The notes beneath the pieces were generated by a model that did no database searches, was not told the DNA's origin, and saw nothing but the letters and a program-made list of their open reading frames with translations. Shown one piece after another: positions 1 to 8,364 of a DNA stretch of 64,000 bases. Position numbers and translations under genes: made by a program. Within the stretch, counting starts at the first letter, position 1, and every line of letters starts with the position of its first letter. Source of the stretch: Methylobacter marinus A45 (lineage in GTDB: Bacteria > Pseudomonadota > Gammaproteobacteria > Methylococcales > Methylomonadaceae); NCBI RefSeq assembly GCF_000383855.1, contig NZ_KB912877.1, positions 1,088,616 through 1,152,615 of the forward strand, given 5' to 3'.

Positions 1-162
1 TTTCAGCTCGGCCGCGAACACCGGCTGCCTGGATTTGTAAACCTGATCGGTACTGCTGCTGACGCTATTGGCGTTCGATATATTGCTGGCGACCAGATTC
101 AGCCTTAACGACTGCGCGTTCATGCCGCTGCCGGCGATATCGAATATGCGAAAAGACGACAT
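1..162 (-). CDS. flgC: FlgC, flagellar proximal rod protein (partial)
   Basis: N-terminal 54 residues of FlgC, cut off by the left edge of the window. The protein builds the proximal rod of the flagellar basal body in the periplasm. The visible start MSSFRIFDIAGSGMNAQ followed by RLNLVASNISNANS is the conserved N-terminal helix of the rod/hook family, which is needed for export and assembly. It lies 2 bp downstream of flgB on the same strand, the usual flgB-flgC order, so the two are co-transcribed from the sigma-54-like site upstream of flgB. The 3-prime part cannot be judged. Confidence 0.93.
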   Translation of the reverse strand, partial: MSSFRIFDIAGSGMNAQSLRLNLVASNISNANSVSSSTDQVYKSRQPVFAAELK

Positions 163-164
163 GT

Positions 165-557
165 TTATTCTCCTTTCAGGGCCAACATCAAGCCCGAGAA
201 TTTCTTGTTGATGAACTCCAGGCTGGCCTGATACTGCACCGCATTTTCGGCGTATTTGGCCTGCTCGACATGAGCCTCGACGGTATTGCCGTCCAGGGCA
301 ACCTGATTGGGATTGCGATACAGCAACTGCGCGCCCAACAATTGCTGCCCGGGGGCGAAATGTCCCGGCTGGGTACGCTCCATCACCGGATGTGACGGCA
401 TGCTTTGGTTCAAAATCGACTGAAAGTCCAGATCGCGGGCTTTGTATCCCGGTGTATCGGCATTAACCAGATTGGCGGCCAGTATTTCGGCACGCCTTTC
501 CCGCAAAGCCAATGCCTGAGGATGAATGCCGAGCGCCTTATCAAAATTTATAGCCAT
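165..557 (-). CDS. flgB: FlgB, flagellar proximal rod protein
   Basis: 130-residue rod protein, the usual size for FlgB, which forms the innermost rod segment next to the MS ring. It begins MAINFDKALGIHPQAL and carries the family motif of asparagines and glycines LAANLVNADTPGYKARDLDF (residues about 27-46). A longer reading frame opens at 614, but the ATG at 557 is preceded by a strong GGAGG and the sigma-54-like promoter at 591-606 lies between the two, so the start at 557 is preferred. First gene of the flgBC unit, divergent from flgA. Confidence 0.95.
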   Translation of the reverse strand: MAINFDKALGIHPQALALRERRAEILAANLVNADTPGYKARDLDFQSILNQSMPSHPVMERTQPGHFAPGQQLLGAQLLYRNPNQVALDGNTVEAHVEQAKYAENAVQYQASLEFINKKFSGLMLALKGE

Positions 558-590
558 ATCGTTACCTCCAATTGCTTGCCTTAATACCAA

Positions 591-606
591 AGCACAGCGC
601 ATACCA
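591..606 (-). promoter_or_regulatory. Putative sigma-54 promoter for flgB
   Basis: On the minus strand the sequence reads TGGTATGCGCTGTGCT. It fits the TGGCAY-R-N4-YTGCW consensus with the GG and GC doublets 12 nt apart and mismatches only at C4 and Y12. Transcription would start near 580, leaving about 20 nt before the flgB ATG. A sigma-54 origin for flgB is known in Pseudomonas-type flagellar hierarchies. Confidence 0.55.
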
Positions 607-820
607 AGACACAATTAATTCAATCAAATCATAAAGATAACAATTGGCTTTCGGCGACTATATTCATCTCCGGACGGTCTGGGCATTAAAAAAACAGGCT
701 ACCCGGCAAAAAATGGCCGCCCTGCAGCAGCCATATATATAAGGAATCGAACCGAAAAGAGACGGCGTCAATAAATTGCCGCGCCCGGCCAGCGAAGCTG
801 GGAAAATACAGGTTATTACT

Positions 821-836
821 TGGCATCAATCCTGCT
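821..836 (+). promoter_or_regulatory. Sigma-54 promoter for flgA
   Basis: TGGCATCAATCCTGCT matches the sigma-54 consensus TGGCAY-R-N4-YTGCW at all key positions, with GG and GC 12 nt apart. The predicted start near 847 leaves about 25 nt to the flgA ATG at 873. The rest of the 315-bp space between flgB and flgA holds the opposing flgB promoter and no further gene. Confidence 0.75.
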
Positions 837-872
837 TAATACCTGTTTAAGTCATGAATCCGACGCTTAATT

Positions 873-1571
873 ATGTTTAAAAATATACCGACCACGTTGA
901 CCCTGGCCCTTGCACTAGTGACATCCGGCCATGCGGCCGAGTCGTTTCAGTCGCACGAATCCATTTATGGGCTCGTCAACGATCATATTGCCCGGCATAT
1001 AAACACCGAGGCCGAATACGAGGTCGAATTGTTACCGCTCGACAACCTGTTGCAATTGCCGGCCTGTACCGAGCCGCTGGAGACTTTCACCACGGCCGAC
1101 GTCATAAAGCCGGGCCGGAATTCAATCGGCGTGCGCTGCAATGCCGATAAAAAATGGTCTATTTTCGTCGCGGCCGTGATCAAGGTTTATCAGCGCATCC
1201 TGGTCTTGACCCAGCCGGTGCAACGGGATGAGATCATTACCCGCGGGCACTTGTCGTTCGAGAAAAGAGACGTTTCCCGGCTCAACGAGAATTTTGTCAC
1301 GCAACCGGAACAGATTGAAAACAAACAGGCATTACGTCATATGCCGGCCGGTGCCGTGCTCAACGCGAAAAATTTTGCTGAACCCAAACTCATCAAGAGA
1401 GGCGACAAAGTCATCATCAGCGCCACACAGCCGTCTTTTGACATACGCATGAACGGCCAGGCCATGATGGACGGCATCAAGGGCCAGCTGATCCGGGTCA
1501 AGAACCAGAATTCCGGACGCATTATCCGTGCTACCGTTATCGAGCCGGGACGGGTCTCCGTCAATCATTAA
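873..1571 (+). CDS. flgA: FlgA, flagellar P-ring assembly chaperone
   Basis: 232-residue periplasmic chaperone needed to assemble the FlgI P ring. Residues 1-22 form a Sec signal peptide (MFKNIPTTLTLALALVTSGHAA, cleavage after AHA). The C-terminal half has the SAF-type domain: VLVLTQPVQRDEIITRGHLSFEKRDV in variant form, then MPAGAVLNAKNF and PKLIKRGDKVII, ending in the typical IRVKNQNSGRIIRATVIEPGRV. Length and order match FlgA. It is driven by the sigma-54 site at 821-836 and is followed by flgM and flgN, the common flgAMN arrangement. Confidence 0.95.
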   Translation: MFKNIPTTLTLALALVTSGHAAESFQSHESIYGLVNDHIARHINTEAEYEVELLPLDNLLQLPACTEPLETFTTADVIKPGRNSIGVRCNADKKWSIFVAAVIKVYQRILVLTQPVQRDEIITRGHLSFEKRDVSRLNENFVTQPEQIENKQALRHMPAGAVLNAKNFAEPKLIKRGDKVIISATQPSFDIRMNGQAMMDGIKGQLIRVKNQNSGRIIRATVIEPGRVSVNH

Positions 1572-1589
1572 ATCCGGCCCATTAAATAT

Positions 1590-1616
1590 TAAAGTTTTAT
1601 ACTATTGCGCCGATAA
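1590..1616 (+). promoter_or_regulatory. Sigma-28 (FliA) promoter for flgM
   Basis: TAAAGTTT, an 11-nt spacer, then GCCGATAA: an exact match to the enterobacterial sigma-28 consensus. It sits between flgA and flgM, 33 nt before the flgM ATG at 1650. Sigma-28 would therefore drive expression of its own anti-sigma factor and of the export chaperone FlgN, a known feedback arrangement. Confidence 0.9.
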
Positions 1617-1649
1617 CAGTTGCAGATACAGAATCCGGAGAAACTTGAC

Positions 1650-1958
1650 ATGGCTATCGAATCAATCACGGGCAGAGCGCATCCCCCGTCCTCGCCCAAA
1701 ACAGCATCTAAAACCGAAGCCGGGGCGCCCAAGCAAGCAAGCGCCCAGGCGCCCGGAAAAGTTGATAGTATTGCGATCACGGCCGCCACGCAGGAAATAA
1801 AAAAGGCCTTTGCATCATCAACTTCAGCCGTGGACATGGAGCGCGTCGCGGCGGTAAAGAAAGCGCTTGCCGACGGCAGCTACTCGATCGATGCCGAGAA
1901 AATTGCCGAAAAACTAATTCAGTTTGAAAAATTACTGCCGCCCGAGAACAGCACATGA
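1650..1958 (+). CDS. flgM: FlgM, anti-sigma-28 factor
   Basis: 102-residue anti-sigma factor that holds FliA (sigma-28) inactive until it is exported through the finished hook. The N-terminal part is polar and disordered, rich in S, P, K and A. The C-terminal sigma-binding helices are DMERVAAVKKALADGSYSID and AEKIAEKLIQFEKLL, the classic FlgM signature. The ATG at 1650 has GGAG 9 nt upstream; an in-frame start at 1620 lies just after the sigma-28 promoter and has no such site. The last codon overlaps flgN (ATGA), so the two are translationally coupled. Confidence 0.95.
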   Translation: MAIESITGRAHPPSSPKTASKTEAGAPKQASAQAPGKVDSIAITAATQEIKKAFASSTSAVDMERVAAVKKALADGSYSIDAEKIAEKLIQFEKLLPPENST

Positions 1959-2455
1959 GCCTGATAGAACAAACTTTTCCCATCATGGAAAAACTGATCC
2001 TAAATGCCCTGCAGTTGGCCGAACAACTGCATCAGCAACTGACCCAGGAAACCGAAGCGTTAAAGCATATCCAGGACGCTGAACTGATCGACACGATAGC
2101 CGCCAACAAGAGACAACTGGTCGCCCAACTGGAGCAATTCAGCCAACAACTGGGCCAGGTACTGGCTACCGAACAACTGCCCAATCATCAGGACGGCGTC
2201 CAGGCTTATTTTCAACGCACCGAGGCAGCGGGACTCTCAAACGTCGAATTAACCGGCAATTGGGCGAAACTGATGTCCCTTTGCGCCGAATGCCGGGCTC
2301 TGAACGAACAGAACGGCGCCAGCATCGAACTCCTGGCCCGCCATACCAACCGCTCGCTGCATATTCTCAAAGGCAAGTCCCAGACCACCATGACCTATGG
2401 CCCGGACGGCTCAACCCGAAGTGATAATTTTACCCGCCCTTTGATTTCGGTATAA
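1955..2455 (+). CDS. flgN: FlgN, flagellar export chaperone
   Basis: 166-residue cytosolic chaperone for the hook-filament junction proteins FlgK and FlgL. The protein is almost entirely helical and glutamine/leucine rich, with QLTQETEALKHIQDAELIDTIAANKRQLVAQLEQF (residues about 28-62) matching the FlgN core helices. The start overlaps the flgM stop in ATGA. It ends with the polar tail typical of the family. No clear terminator follows; a small GC hairpin just after the stop lacks a U tract. Confidence 0.92.
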   Translation: MSLIEQTFPIMEKLILNALQLAEQLHQQLTQETEALKHIQDAELIDTIAANKRQLVAQLEQFSQQLGQVLATEQLPNHQDGVQAYFQRTEAAGLSNVELTGNWAKLMSLCAECRALNEQNGASIELLARHTNRSLHILKGKSQTTMTYGPDGSTRSDNFTRPLISV

Positions 2456-2592
2456 TCCTTCACCCTTGACAATAAACGGGTGTGGAAATCTGCTAATCCG
2501 TCACAGGAAGGCTTCGAGCATTACCTTTTTATCCTGGAACGAGAACAAAAAAGCATTAAATCCTCCGCTTATGGTAAAATCGTTTTTATTTT

Positions 2593-2669
2593 GCCCCGAT
2601 AGCTCAGTTGGATAGAGCGGTCCCCTCCTAAGGGACAGGCCGGTGGTTCAAATCCGCCTCGGGGCGCCA
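2593..2669 (+). tRNA. tRNA-Arg (anticodon CCT)
   Basis: 77-nt cloverleaf with acceptor arms GCCCCGA/TCGGGGC, D-arm AGCTCAGTTGGATAGAGC, anticodon loop CTCCTAA (anticodon CCT, decoding AGG), T-arm with GGTTCAAATCC, discriminator G and encoded CCA. All stems pair. The tRNA-Arg(CCT) gene is a frequent integration site in proteobacteria, but no integrase or direct repeat of its 3-prime end was found downstream here. Confidence 0.97.
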
Positions 2670-2840
2670 TTAACACCACGAGTATCACCGTAACGATACG
2701 TCATTAACCCCATCACTCGAAACGTCGAGAACAAGTTGACTGCAATCATCATTATCTTGACGCGTTTTTATTAGAATTATCCCCTTTACCCAGGCTGCAA
2801 GACTCTTGTCACTATCAGCCCTTTATTGAGACTTTTTACT

Positions 2841-4103
2841 ATGTCATTTTCCACTCTCGGCTTATCCGATCCACTATTGCGCGCCATTGCCGAGGCCGGC
2901 TATACCCGACCCTCGCCGATTCAGTCACAGGCCATTCCTGCGGTACTGAAAGGCCACGATCTTCTGGCCGCCGCGCAAACCGGCACCGGAAAAACCGCAG
3001 GATTTACGTTACCCATCCTGCACCGCTTATCAGAAAAGTCTTATGGCGCCAACCGGCCGATAAGAGTGTTGATATTGACCCCGACCCGGGAACTTGCCGC
3101 CCAGGTCGGCGAGTCTGTCGCCAAGTACGGCGCGCACTTGCATCCGCGCCTGAAGTCGGAAGTCGTTTTCGGCGGCGTTAAAATTAATCCGCAAATGATG
3201 CGCTTAAGGGGCGGCGTGGATGTGCTGGTGGCGACGCCGGGCCGACTGCTGGACCTGGTCAACCAGAATGCGGTCAAACTGGATAAAGTCGAAACGCTGG
3301 TGCTCGATGAAGCCGACCGCATGCTGGACATGGGCTTTATTCGCGATATCCGCAAGATCATTGCACTGCTGCCGAAAAAACGGCAAAACCTGCTGTTTTC
3401 GGCAACTTTTTCCGACGATATCCGCAAGCTCACGACCGGACTTCTGGTCAATCCCGTAAAAATCGAAGTGGCGCCGCGCAATACTGCCGCCGAACTGGTT
3501 GAACAAATCGTCTACACCGTCAACAAACCCCAGAAAGCGGAACTGCTCTGCCGTTTGATAAAAGAAAACGACTGGCGGCAAGTGCTCGTGTTTACCAGCA
3601 CCAAACATGGCGCCAATAGATTGACCGAAAAGCTCAACAAAACCGATATCAAAGCCGCCGCCATTCATGGCAACAAGAGTCAGGGCGCCAGAACCAGCGC
3701 ACTGGCGGGCTTTAAAGCCGGTGAACTGCGCGTGCTGGTAGCGACCGATGTGGCGGCACGCGGCATCGATATTGCGCTGCTGCCGCACGTAGTCAATTTT
3801 GAACTGCCCCGCGCGCCGGCCGATTATGTGCACAGAATCGGACGTACCGGGCGGGCCGGCGAGGAAGGCCAAGCGGTCTCATTAGTCTCGCATGACGAGT
3901 ACAGCGCCCTGCGGCTTATTGAGAAACTGATCGGCAAGCCTATCAAACGCGAACAGATTGCCGGCTTTGAAGCGTCCGAAGTCGCGCCCCCCGAACCGCC
4001 TGCAAAACCGCGCGGAGCGCGCCCCGGCAGAAATTCAAATCCGCCGCGCCGACCGTCAAGCACACAGAGTAAAGGACAATTCCAAGCCAGAAGCCGCGCC
4101 TGA
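2841..4103 (+). CDS. rhlE: RhlE-type DEAD-box RNA helicase
   Basis: 420-residue ATP-dependent RNA helicase that remodels RNA duplexes in ribosome assembly and mRNA decay. Motifs in order: Q-motif region TRPSPIQ (about 23-29), AQTGTGKT (45-52), PTRELAAQ (81-88), TPGR (132-135), DEAD (156-159), SAT (187-189), ARGID and [10 protein letters not shown] in the second RecA lobe. The tail from about 370 is rich in P, R, S and N, a basic RNA-binding extension as in RhlE. The start MSFSTLGL is preferred over an ATG 15 nt upstream because RhlE proteins begin MSF. Convergent with dbpA. Confidence 0.93.
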   Translation: MSFSTLGLSDPLLRAIAEAGYTRPSPIQSQAIPAVLKGHDLLAAAQTGTGKTAGFTLPILHRLSEKSYGANRPIRVLILTPTRELAAQVGESVAKYGAHLHPRLKSEVVFGGVKINPQMMRLRGGVDVLVATPGRLLDLVNQNAVKLDKVETLVLDEADRMLDMGFIRDIRKIIALLPKKRQNLLFSATFSDDIRKLTTGLLVNPVKIEVAPRNTAAELVEQIVYTVNKPQKAELLCRLIKENDWRQVLVFTSTKHGANRLTEKLNKTDIKAAAIHGNKSQGARTSALAGFKAGELRVLVATDVAARGIDIALLPHVVNFELPRAPADYVHRIGRTGRAGEEGQAVSLVSHDEYSALRLIEKLIGKPIKREQIAGFEASEVAPPEPPAKPRGARPGRNSNPPRRPSSTQSKGQFQARSRA

Positions 4104-4255
4104 CTTTCAACGGGCGGCGTGACTTTTGGCAGTCGCGTCCATACGCTTGGGATTGGGTTAAACAGCCGCCTGACTTTCGGGTGAAATCAGGATTTATGCC
4201 GGCCGGGCTGACGCTTTAGCGAAACCCCGGCCTGCCGTCCCAATCCGCGGGCCTC

Positions 4256-5638
4256 TCAACTGGCTTTACGCACCTTAAAACCGCGCCCTTTTATCTTTCC
4301 TGCCTTTAATCGCGCCAGCGCCTTGTCAACGCTGCCTCGTTTGACAGCGACAAACGATTGCAGATCAAAAATGTCAATCTTGCCGACCTCGCTGCCCGCC
4401 AGGCCTGCCTCGCCGGTTAATGCCCCCAGAATATCGCCCGGACGCACTTTATTCTTGCGCCCTCCGTCTATATGCAATGTCACCATGGGCGGCTCGAACC
4501 GATGTTCGTGCCGCATCTGAAAAGGCGCCACTTCATCCCAAATCGCCGGCGCATTCTGGTAATCCTCAATGGCTTTTACCCGCATGGCTTCCTGTTCCGT
4601 GCATAAACTGAGCGCCAGACCTTTTTTCCCGGCACGCCCGGTACGTCCGATCCGGTGCACATACACTTCAGGGTCCCAAGGCAGTTCATAATTGATTACC
4701 GCTTGCAGATCCTTGATATCCAGGCCGCGGGCGGCCACGTCGGTGGCCACCAGGATGGAACAGCTTTTATTGGCAAAGCGCACTAAGACCTTGTCCCGGT
4801 CCTTTTGCTCCAGGTCGCCATGCAGACACTGAACGGAAAAGCCGCTTGCCTGAAGCTCACTAGCCAGGTTCTGGCAGTCTTTTTTGGTATTGCAGAAAAC
4901 CACTGTCGATTCAGGCCGATGGTAGGCCAGAAGATAGCCCAGCGCATGGGCTCTGCGCGCTTTCGCTGTCTGGTAAAAGCGCTGCTCAATATCGCTGTCA
5001 AGATGATGAGCCTCGACACTGACCGTCACAGGCTTATACTGATAATGCCGGCTCATTTCCCGTATCGGGTCGGAATAAGTGGCGGAAAACAGCATGGTTT
5101 GTTTGTGATTCGGCGTATAGGAAATGACATCGGCAATGGCCTCTGCAAAGCCCATATCCAGCATCCGGTCCGCCTCATCCAGCACCAGCATCTTGAGATT
5201 GCTTAAGCGCAGACTGCCTTTGCGCAGATGCTCCTGCAATCGCCCGGGCGTACCGACAACAATATGCACGCCATGCTCCAGCGAACCGACCTGCGGCCCA
5301 AACGGCACGCCGCCGCACAAGGCCTGTACCTTGATATTCTGAGTAAAGCGGGCCAGCCTGCGGATTTCCTTGCATACCTGGTCGGCCAGTTCCCGGGTTG
5401 GGCAAATCACCAACGCCTGCACTCTGAAACTGCTCGGATCCAATCGCGACAGCAGGCCAATACCGAAAGCAGCCGTCTTGCCGCTACCCGTCTTGGCCTG
5501 CGCGATGACATCCTTGCCTTCAAGAATAAGCGGCAGGCTTGCTGCCTGGATCGGGGTTAATTGGCTGTAACCGAGGGATTCAATATTATCAAGCAGGGCG
5601 GGGTTTAACGGTAAAGCTGAGAATTCAACAGTGTTCAC
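4256..5638 (-). CDS. dbpA: DbpA, 23S rRNA-specific DEAD-box helicase
   Basis: 460-residue helicase for late assembly of the large ribosomal subunit around 23S rRNA hairpin 92. Helicase motifs: AKTGSGKT (48-55), PTRELADQV (80-88), DEAD (153-156), [27 protein letters not shown]. The C-terminal DbpA RNA-binding domain (about 385-460) begins VTLHIDGGRKNKVRPGDILGAL and ends KALARLKAGKIKGRGFKVR, which sets DbpA apart from RhlE-like paralogues. Convergent with rhlE; the 152 bp between them hold no obvious strong terminator. Confidence 0.95.
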   Translation of the reverse strand: MNTVEFSALPLNPALLDNIESLGYSQLTPIQAASLPLILEGKDVIAQAKTGSGKTAAFGIGLLSRLDPSSFRVQALVICPTRELADQVCKEIRRLARFTQNIKVQALCGGVPFGPQVGSLEHGVHIVVGTPGRLQEHLRKGSLRLSNLKMLVLDEADRMLDMGFAEAIADVISYTPNHKQTMLFSATYSDPIREMSRHYQYKPVTVSVEAHHLDSDIEQRFYQTAKARRAHALGYLLAYHRPESTVVFCNTKKDCQNLASELQASGFSVQCLHGDLEQKDRDKVLVRFANKSCSILVATDVAARGLDIKDLQAVINYELPWDPEVYVHRIGRTGRAGKKGLALSLCTEQEAMRVKAIEDYQNAPAIWDEVAPFQMRHEHRFEPPMVTLHIDGGRKNKVRPGDILGALTGEAGLAGSEVGKIDIFDLQSFVAVKRGSVDKALARLKAGKIKGRGFKVRKAS

Positions 5639-5754
5639 AAAGGCTCTTTATTAACGCGAATGGCCGCGGGAATGCCGCCATTGAACCGGTTATGATAACA
5701 GATCCGAATGCGCCAGACCCGACAAGGTTGGTTATGCGCGCTGGCATAATGAAA

Positions 5755-5918
5755 CTAAGGAACGGGAATGAAATATGACCCGCAAATGAGGCAGGATTTC
5801 TGTTCCTGTTCAAGGCGCGCAAACAGGCGCATAGCCAGCTATGTAACTGTTTGCGCAACGCCGAAGAGGGACAGAAAGACAAGTCATTTGCGGGAATTAT
5901 AAAATTCACGTTCCTTAG
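5755..5918 (+). repeat. Non-coding inverted-repeat element, copy A
   Basis: 164-bp element bounded by imperfect terminal inverted repeats of about 29 bp that start CTAAGGAACG and end at CCCGC. Inside is AGGATTTCTGTTCCTGTTCA, then a segment containing GGCGCGCAAACAG and CAGCTATGTAACTGTTTGCGCAACGCC that can fold on itself. It is homologous to the element at 12061-12270, which lies in the opposite orientation. No transposase is encoded, so it behaves like a MITE or large REP unit. Confidence 0.75.
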
Positions 5919-5964
5919 GATTAGGCATTGAATAATGGCCTGGTTTTAAATGTGGGTAACAATG

Positions 5965-5992
5965 GTGGAAGCGATGCGGGCATCGCTTCCAC
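5965..5992. repeat. Perfect 12-bp hairpin downstream of lpxA
   Basis: GTGGAAGCGATG and CATCGCTTCCAC form perfect arms around a 4-nt loop. There is no U tract on either side, so it is not a canonical terminator; a REP-type unit or processing site is more likely. Together with copy A it accounts for most of the 421 bp between dbpA and the lpxA-like gene; nothing else is visible there. Confidence 0.6.
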
Positions 5993-6059
5993 GGGGACGG
6001 CCATTGGCCGGAAATGGCCTTAACCTGAAGGGATATCGGAGGTCATTTTTAGCCGAATC

Positions 6060-6833
6060 CTAAGCGGAAATATCGATAAACCCATGCAAGCCGCGTTTGG
6101 ATTTAACAGCCAGCCAGTCCTTCAATTGCTTCAACTCTTCGGTTTCTTCCAGCGAGTCCAGACTTTGTTTGTTTTTCAACAAGCGGAATGCCGCTGAAAG
6201 CACGTTATAGCGGTCGCCGGTAATGCCGGCCCGCCTTAAGCCGACCGAATTCAGCTTATAATGCCGGGCAGGACGTCCGCCGACCAGCATAAAAGGGATA
6301 ACATCCATATTAAGACCTGTCGTGCCCTGCACAATCGCATACGAACCGACCCGGCAGAACTGGTGCACGACAACGCCCCCGCCCATGAAAACCCTGTCGC
6401 CGACTTCAACATGGCCACCGATGGCGACATTATTGGCGAAGATAGTATAATCGCCGATTTTGCAATCGTGCGCAACATGGCTGTTATTCATAAAGAAACA
6501 GCCCGAGCCTATGCGCGTCTCGCCGTTTTCCTTGGAAGCGCGGTGCGCTGTAAACCCTTCTCTAAAATGATTGTTGTCGCCGATTATCAGCCAGGAAACC
6601 GTTTCGGGTTTAAAGCTGACATCCTGCGGCAGCCCGCCCAGAACGGCATGCGGGTGCAGGATATTGCCCTCGCCCATTTTCACATATTGGTGCACAACGG
6701 CATGCGCGCCGATCTGACAAGCCCGCCCCAACTCCACACCCGATTCAATAACGGCGAACGGGCCTACCGTTATATCTTCCGGTAATGATACATCCGGTGC
6801 AATATAGGCAGTCGGGTGAATATTTTGTGCCAT
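6060..6833 (-). CDS. lpxA: LpxA-type acyl-ACP--UDP-GlcNAc O-acyltransferase
   Basis: 257-residue left-handed beta-helix acyltransferase that transfers a hydroxyacyl chain from ACP to UDP-GlcNAc, the first step of lipid A synthesis. Hexapeptide repeats run from residue 4 to about 190 (IHPTAYIAPDVSLPEDITVGPF). The catalytic His region is NSHVAHD (H119 and H122), and the Gly/His segment GGHVEVGDRVFMGGGVVVHQFCRVG matches LpxA. It differs from E. coli around the HRGT motif, here AHRAS. It is not in the usual lpxD-fabZ-lpxA-lpxB group but 5 bp from xerD, so it may be a second copy with its own acyl specificity. Confidence 0.85.
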   Translation of the reverse strand: MAQNIHPTAYIAPDVSLPEDITVGPFAVIESGVELGRACQIGAHAVVHQYVKMGEGNILHPHAVLGGLPQDVSFKPETVSWLIIGDNNHFREGFTAHRASKENGETRIGSGCFFMNNSHVAHDCKIGDYTIFANNVAIGGHVEVGDRVFMGGGVVVHQFCRVGSYAIVQGTTGLNMDVIPFMLVGGRPARHYKLNSVGLRRAGITGDRYNVLSAAFRLLKNKQSLDSLEETEELKQLKDWLAVKSKRGLHGFIDISA

Positions 6834-6838
6834 GTTAA

Positions 6839-7726
6839 CTATCCTCTTGGATGAAATTTTGAATGTAAATCTTTTAATCTTTCGCGGGCGATATGCGTGT
6901 AGATCTGTGTAGTGGATAAATCGGAATGCCCCAGCAAGAGTTGCACGACACGTAAATCCGCGCCATGGTTCAATAGATGCGTCGCGAAGGCATGCCTGAG
7001 CGTATGCGGTGACAGCTCTTTATTAATGCCGGCTTTTTTGGCATGGCGCTTGATGATGTGCCAGAAGGCCTGCCGCGTCATGCCGGCGGCGCGATTGGTC
7101 ACGAACAGATAATCGCACTGACGCTCTCCCAGCAGGGTTTTCCGCGCCTGGCTCATATAGTCTTCCAGCCAGCTCATTGCCTCTTCGCCGACCGGCACCA
7201 GCCGCTCCTTATTGCCTTTGCCGGTAATTCTGACCACGCCCTGCCTGAAGCTGACCTGCTCAAACTTCAAATTGACCAGCTCCGATACCCTAAGTCCCGT
7301 GGCATAAAGCATTTCCAGCATGGCTTTATCCCTGAACCCGAGCGCATTTGTTACTTCAGGTGCATTCAGCAACAATTCGACGTCGTTTTCGGACAGCGAT
7401 GTCGGCAATGGCTGGCCGATATGCGGCGATTCTATCAGCGCGGTCGGATCGACTGTGATACGGTTTTCCCTGAGATAATAACCATAAAACCGCCTCAGAC
7501 TGGACAGAATACGCGCCGACGACCGGTTGCCTATGCCATCTTTATAGCGGCTTGCCAAAAACCTTGATATATCGCTGCCGTCGACATCCAGTATGGACTT
7601 CCCCGCCAGCCATTGAGCAAAAATTTTCAAATCACTGCCATAGGCCGACAACGTATTTTCGCTCAGGCCTTGCTCTACCCAGACCGCATCCAGAAACTGA
7701 TCGATAAAGCCTGCTGCCGCGTTCAT
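6839..7726 (-). CDS. xerD: XerD tyrosine recombinase
   Basis: 295-residue site-specific recombinase that resolves chromosome dimers at dif together with XerC and FtsK. The N-terminal SAM-like core-binding domain covers about 1-95. The catalytic set is visible: R146 in ATGLRVSEL, K170 in ITGKGNKER, H241 and R244 in SPHTLRHAFATH, H267 in LGHSDL, Y276 in TQIYTH. The ending and the LSENTLSAYGSDL start favour XerD over XerC. It overlaps the methyltransferase stop by 4 bp, so the methyltransferase remnant, xerD and the lpxA-like gene form one transcription unit. Confidence 0.92.
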   Translation of the reverse strand: MNAAAGFIDQFLDAVWVEQGLSENTLSAYGSDLKIFAQWLAGKSILDVDGSDISRFLASRYKDGIGNRSSARILSSLRRFYGYYLRENRITVDPTALIESPHIGQPLPTSLSENDVELLLNAPEVTNALGFRDKAMLEMLYATGLRVSELVNLKFEQVSFRQGVVRITGKGNKERLVPVGEEAMSWLEDYMSQARKTLLGERQCDYLFVTNRAAGMTRQAFWHIIKRHAKKAGINKELSPHTLRHAFATHLLNHGADLRVVQLLLGHSDLSTTQIYTHIARERLKDLHSKFHPRG

Positions 7727-8225
7727 TTTTTGTAGGCCGCTTCAAAATCCAGTAACCTGGCTTTTATGGTCATGAAATCCCCGTCTGTTTTCCCGGCATA
7801 ACCGCCCATCCCGGATACGGACACCACCCTGTGACAGGGAATAATCAACGGAAAAGGATTATCCCGACAGGCATTGCCGACAGCTCGCGCAGCCGATCCT
7901 ATTCTGCGGGCCAGCGCCGAATAAGTGATCGTTGCGCCGAATGGTATGCGGCAGAGCTCCGCCCAGACCTTGTTTCTAAAATCGCTGCCCTGCTTTAACA
8001 GCTTCAGGTGGATGGGTTTTCCGGAGTCAGCCAATACTGGTTTAATTTCCGCTGTATATCATGCTCACCAGTAACAATTTGGAACGGATCTCCGGCAAAC
8101 TCCCAGTCCGTCTTGAACAAAACATCGCCTCGAGCGAATAAGACCAGATTGCCGGCGGGTGTTTGAATCTTGAACACCGACTCAGGCCCCGAACAATTTT
8201 CAACCCAATGAATGACGAATGGCAT
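7723..8225 (-). pseudogene. ogt: Methylated-DNA--cysteine S-methyltransferase, frameshifted
   Basis: The Ogt/MGMT family removes O6-alkyl groups from guanine in a suicidal reaction. The N-terminal domain (8004-8225, MPFVIHWVENCSG to LNQYW) and the catalytic domain (7723 to about 8031, ADSGKPIHLKLLKQGSDFRNKVW onward) are in different frames. The catalytic motif PCHRV and the DNA-binding helix TYSALARRIGSAARAVGNA are intact. A missing G near 8031-8033 (GG where GGG would keep the frame through QYWADSG) explains the break. It may be a real inactivating mutation, a minus-one programmed frameshift, or a sequencing error. The downstream part could still be translated from the TTG at 8034 as a 103-residue catalytic fragment. 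Confidence 0.8.
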
Positions 8226-8314
8226 GGTAATAATTCCGGATTGGTTAAATGATCCTCTGCCCAGGCCGAATGAATTCGGCCCTACAATAGCCATAAGCGC
8301 GATATCCCAGACAT

Positions 8315-8343
8315 AAAAAAGGCAGCTCATAGCTGCCTTTTTT
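8315..8343 (-). terminator. Rho-independent terminator after rplS
   Basis: GGCAGCT-atg-AGCTGCC stem flanked by A and T runs on both sides. On the minus strand it ends in six U and closes the rpsP-rimM-trmD-rplS operon 22 bp beyond rplS. Confidence 0.9.
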
Positions 8344-8364
8344 ACATGTGCATCAAAAAACCGA

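Noticed and set aside
685-712. Possible sigma-54 site on the minus strand around GGCCATTTTTTGC upstream of flgB
   Set aside because: The GG and GC doublets are 11 nt apart instead of 12; the site at 591-606 is better spaced and better placed.
2670-2840. Integrated element at tRNA-Arg(CCT)
   Set aside because: No integrase, no direct repeat of the tRNA end, and the next gene is a housekeeping helicase.
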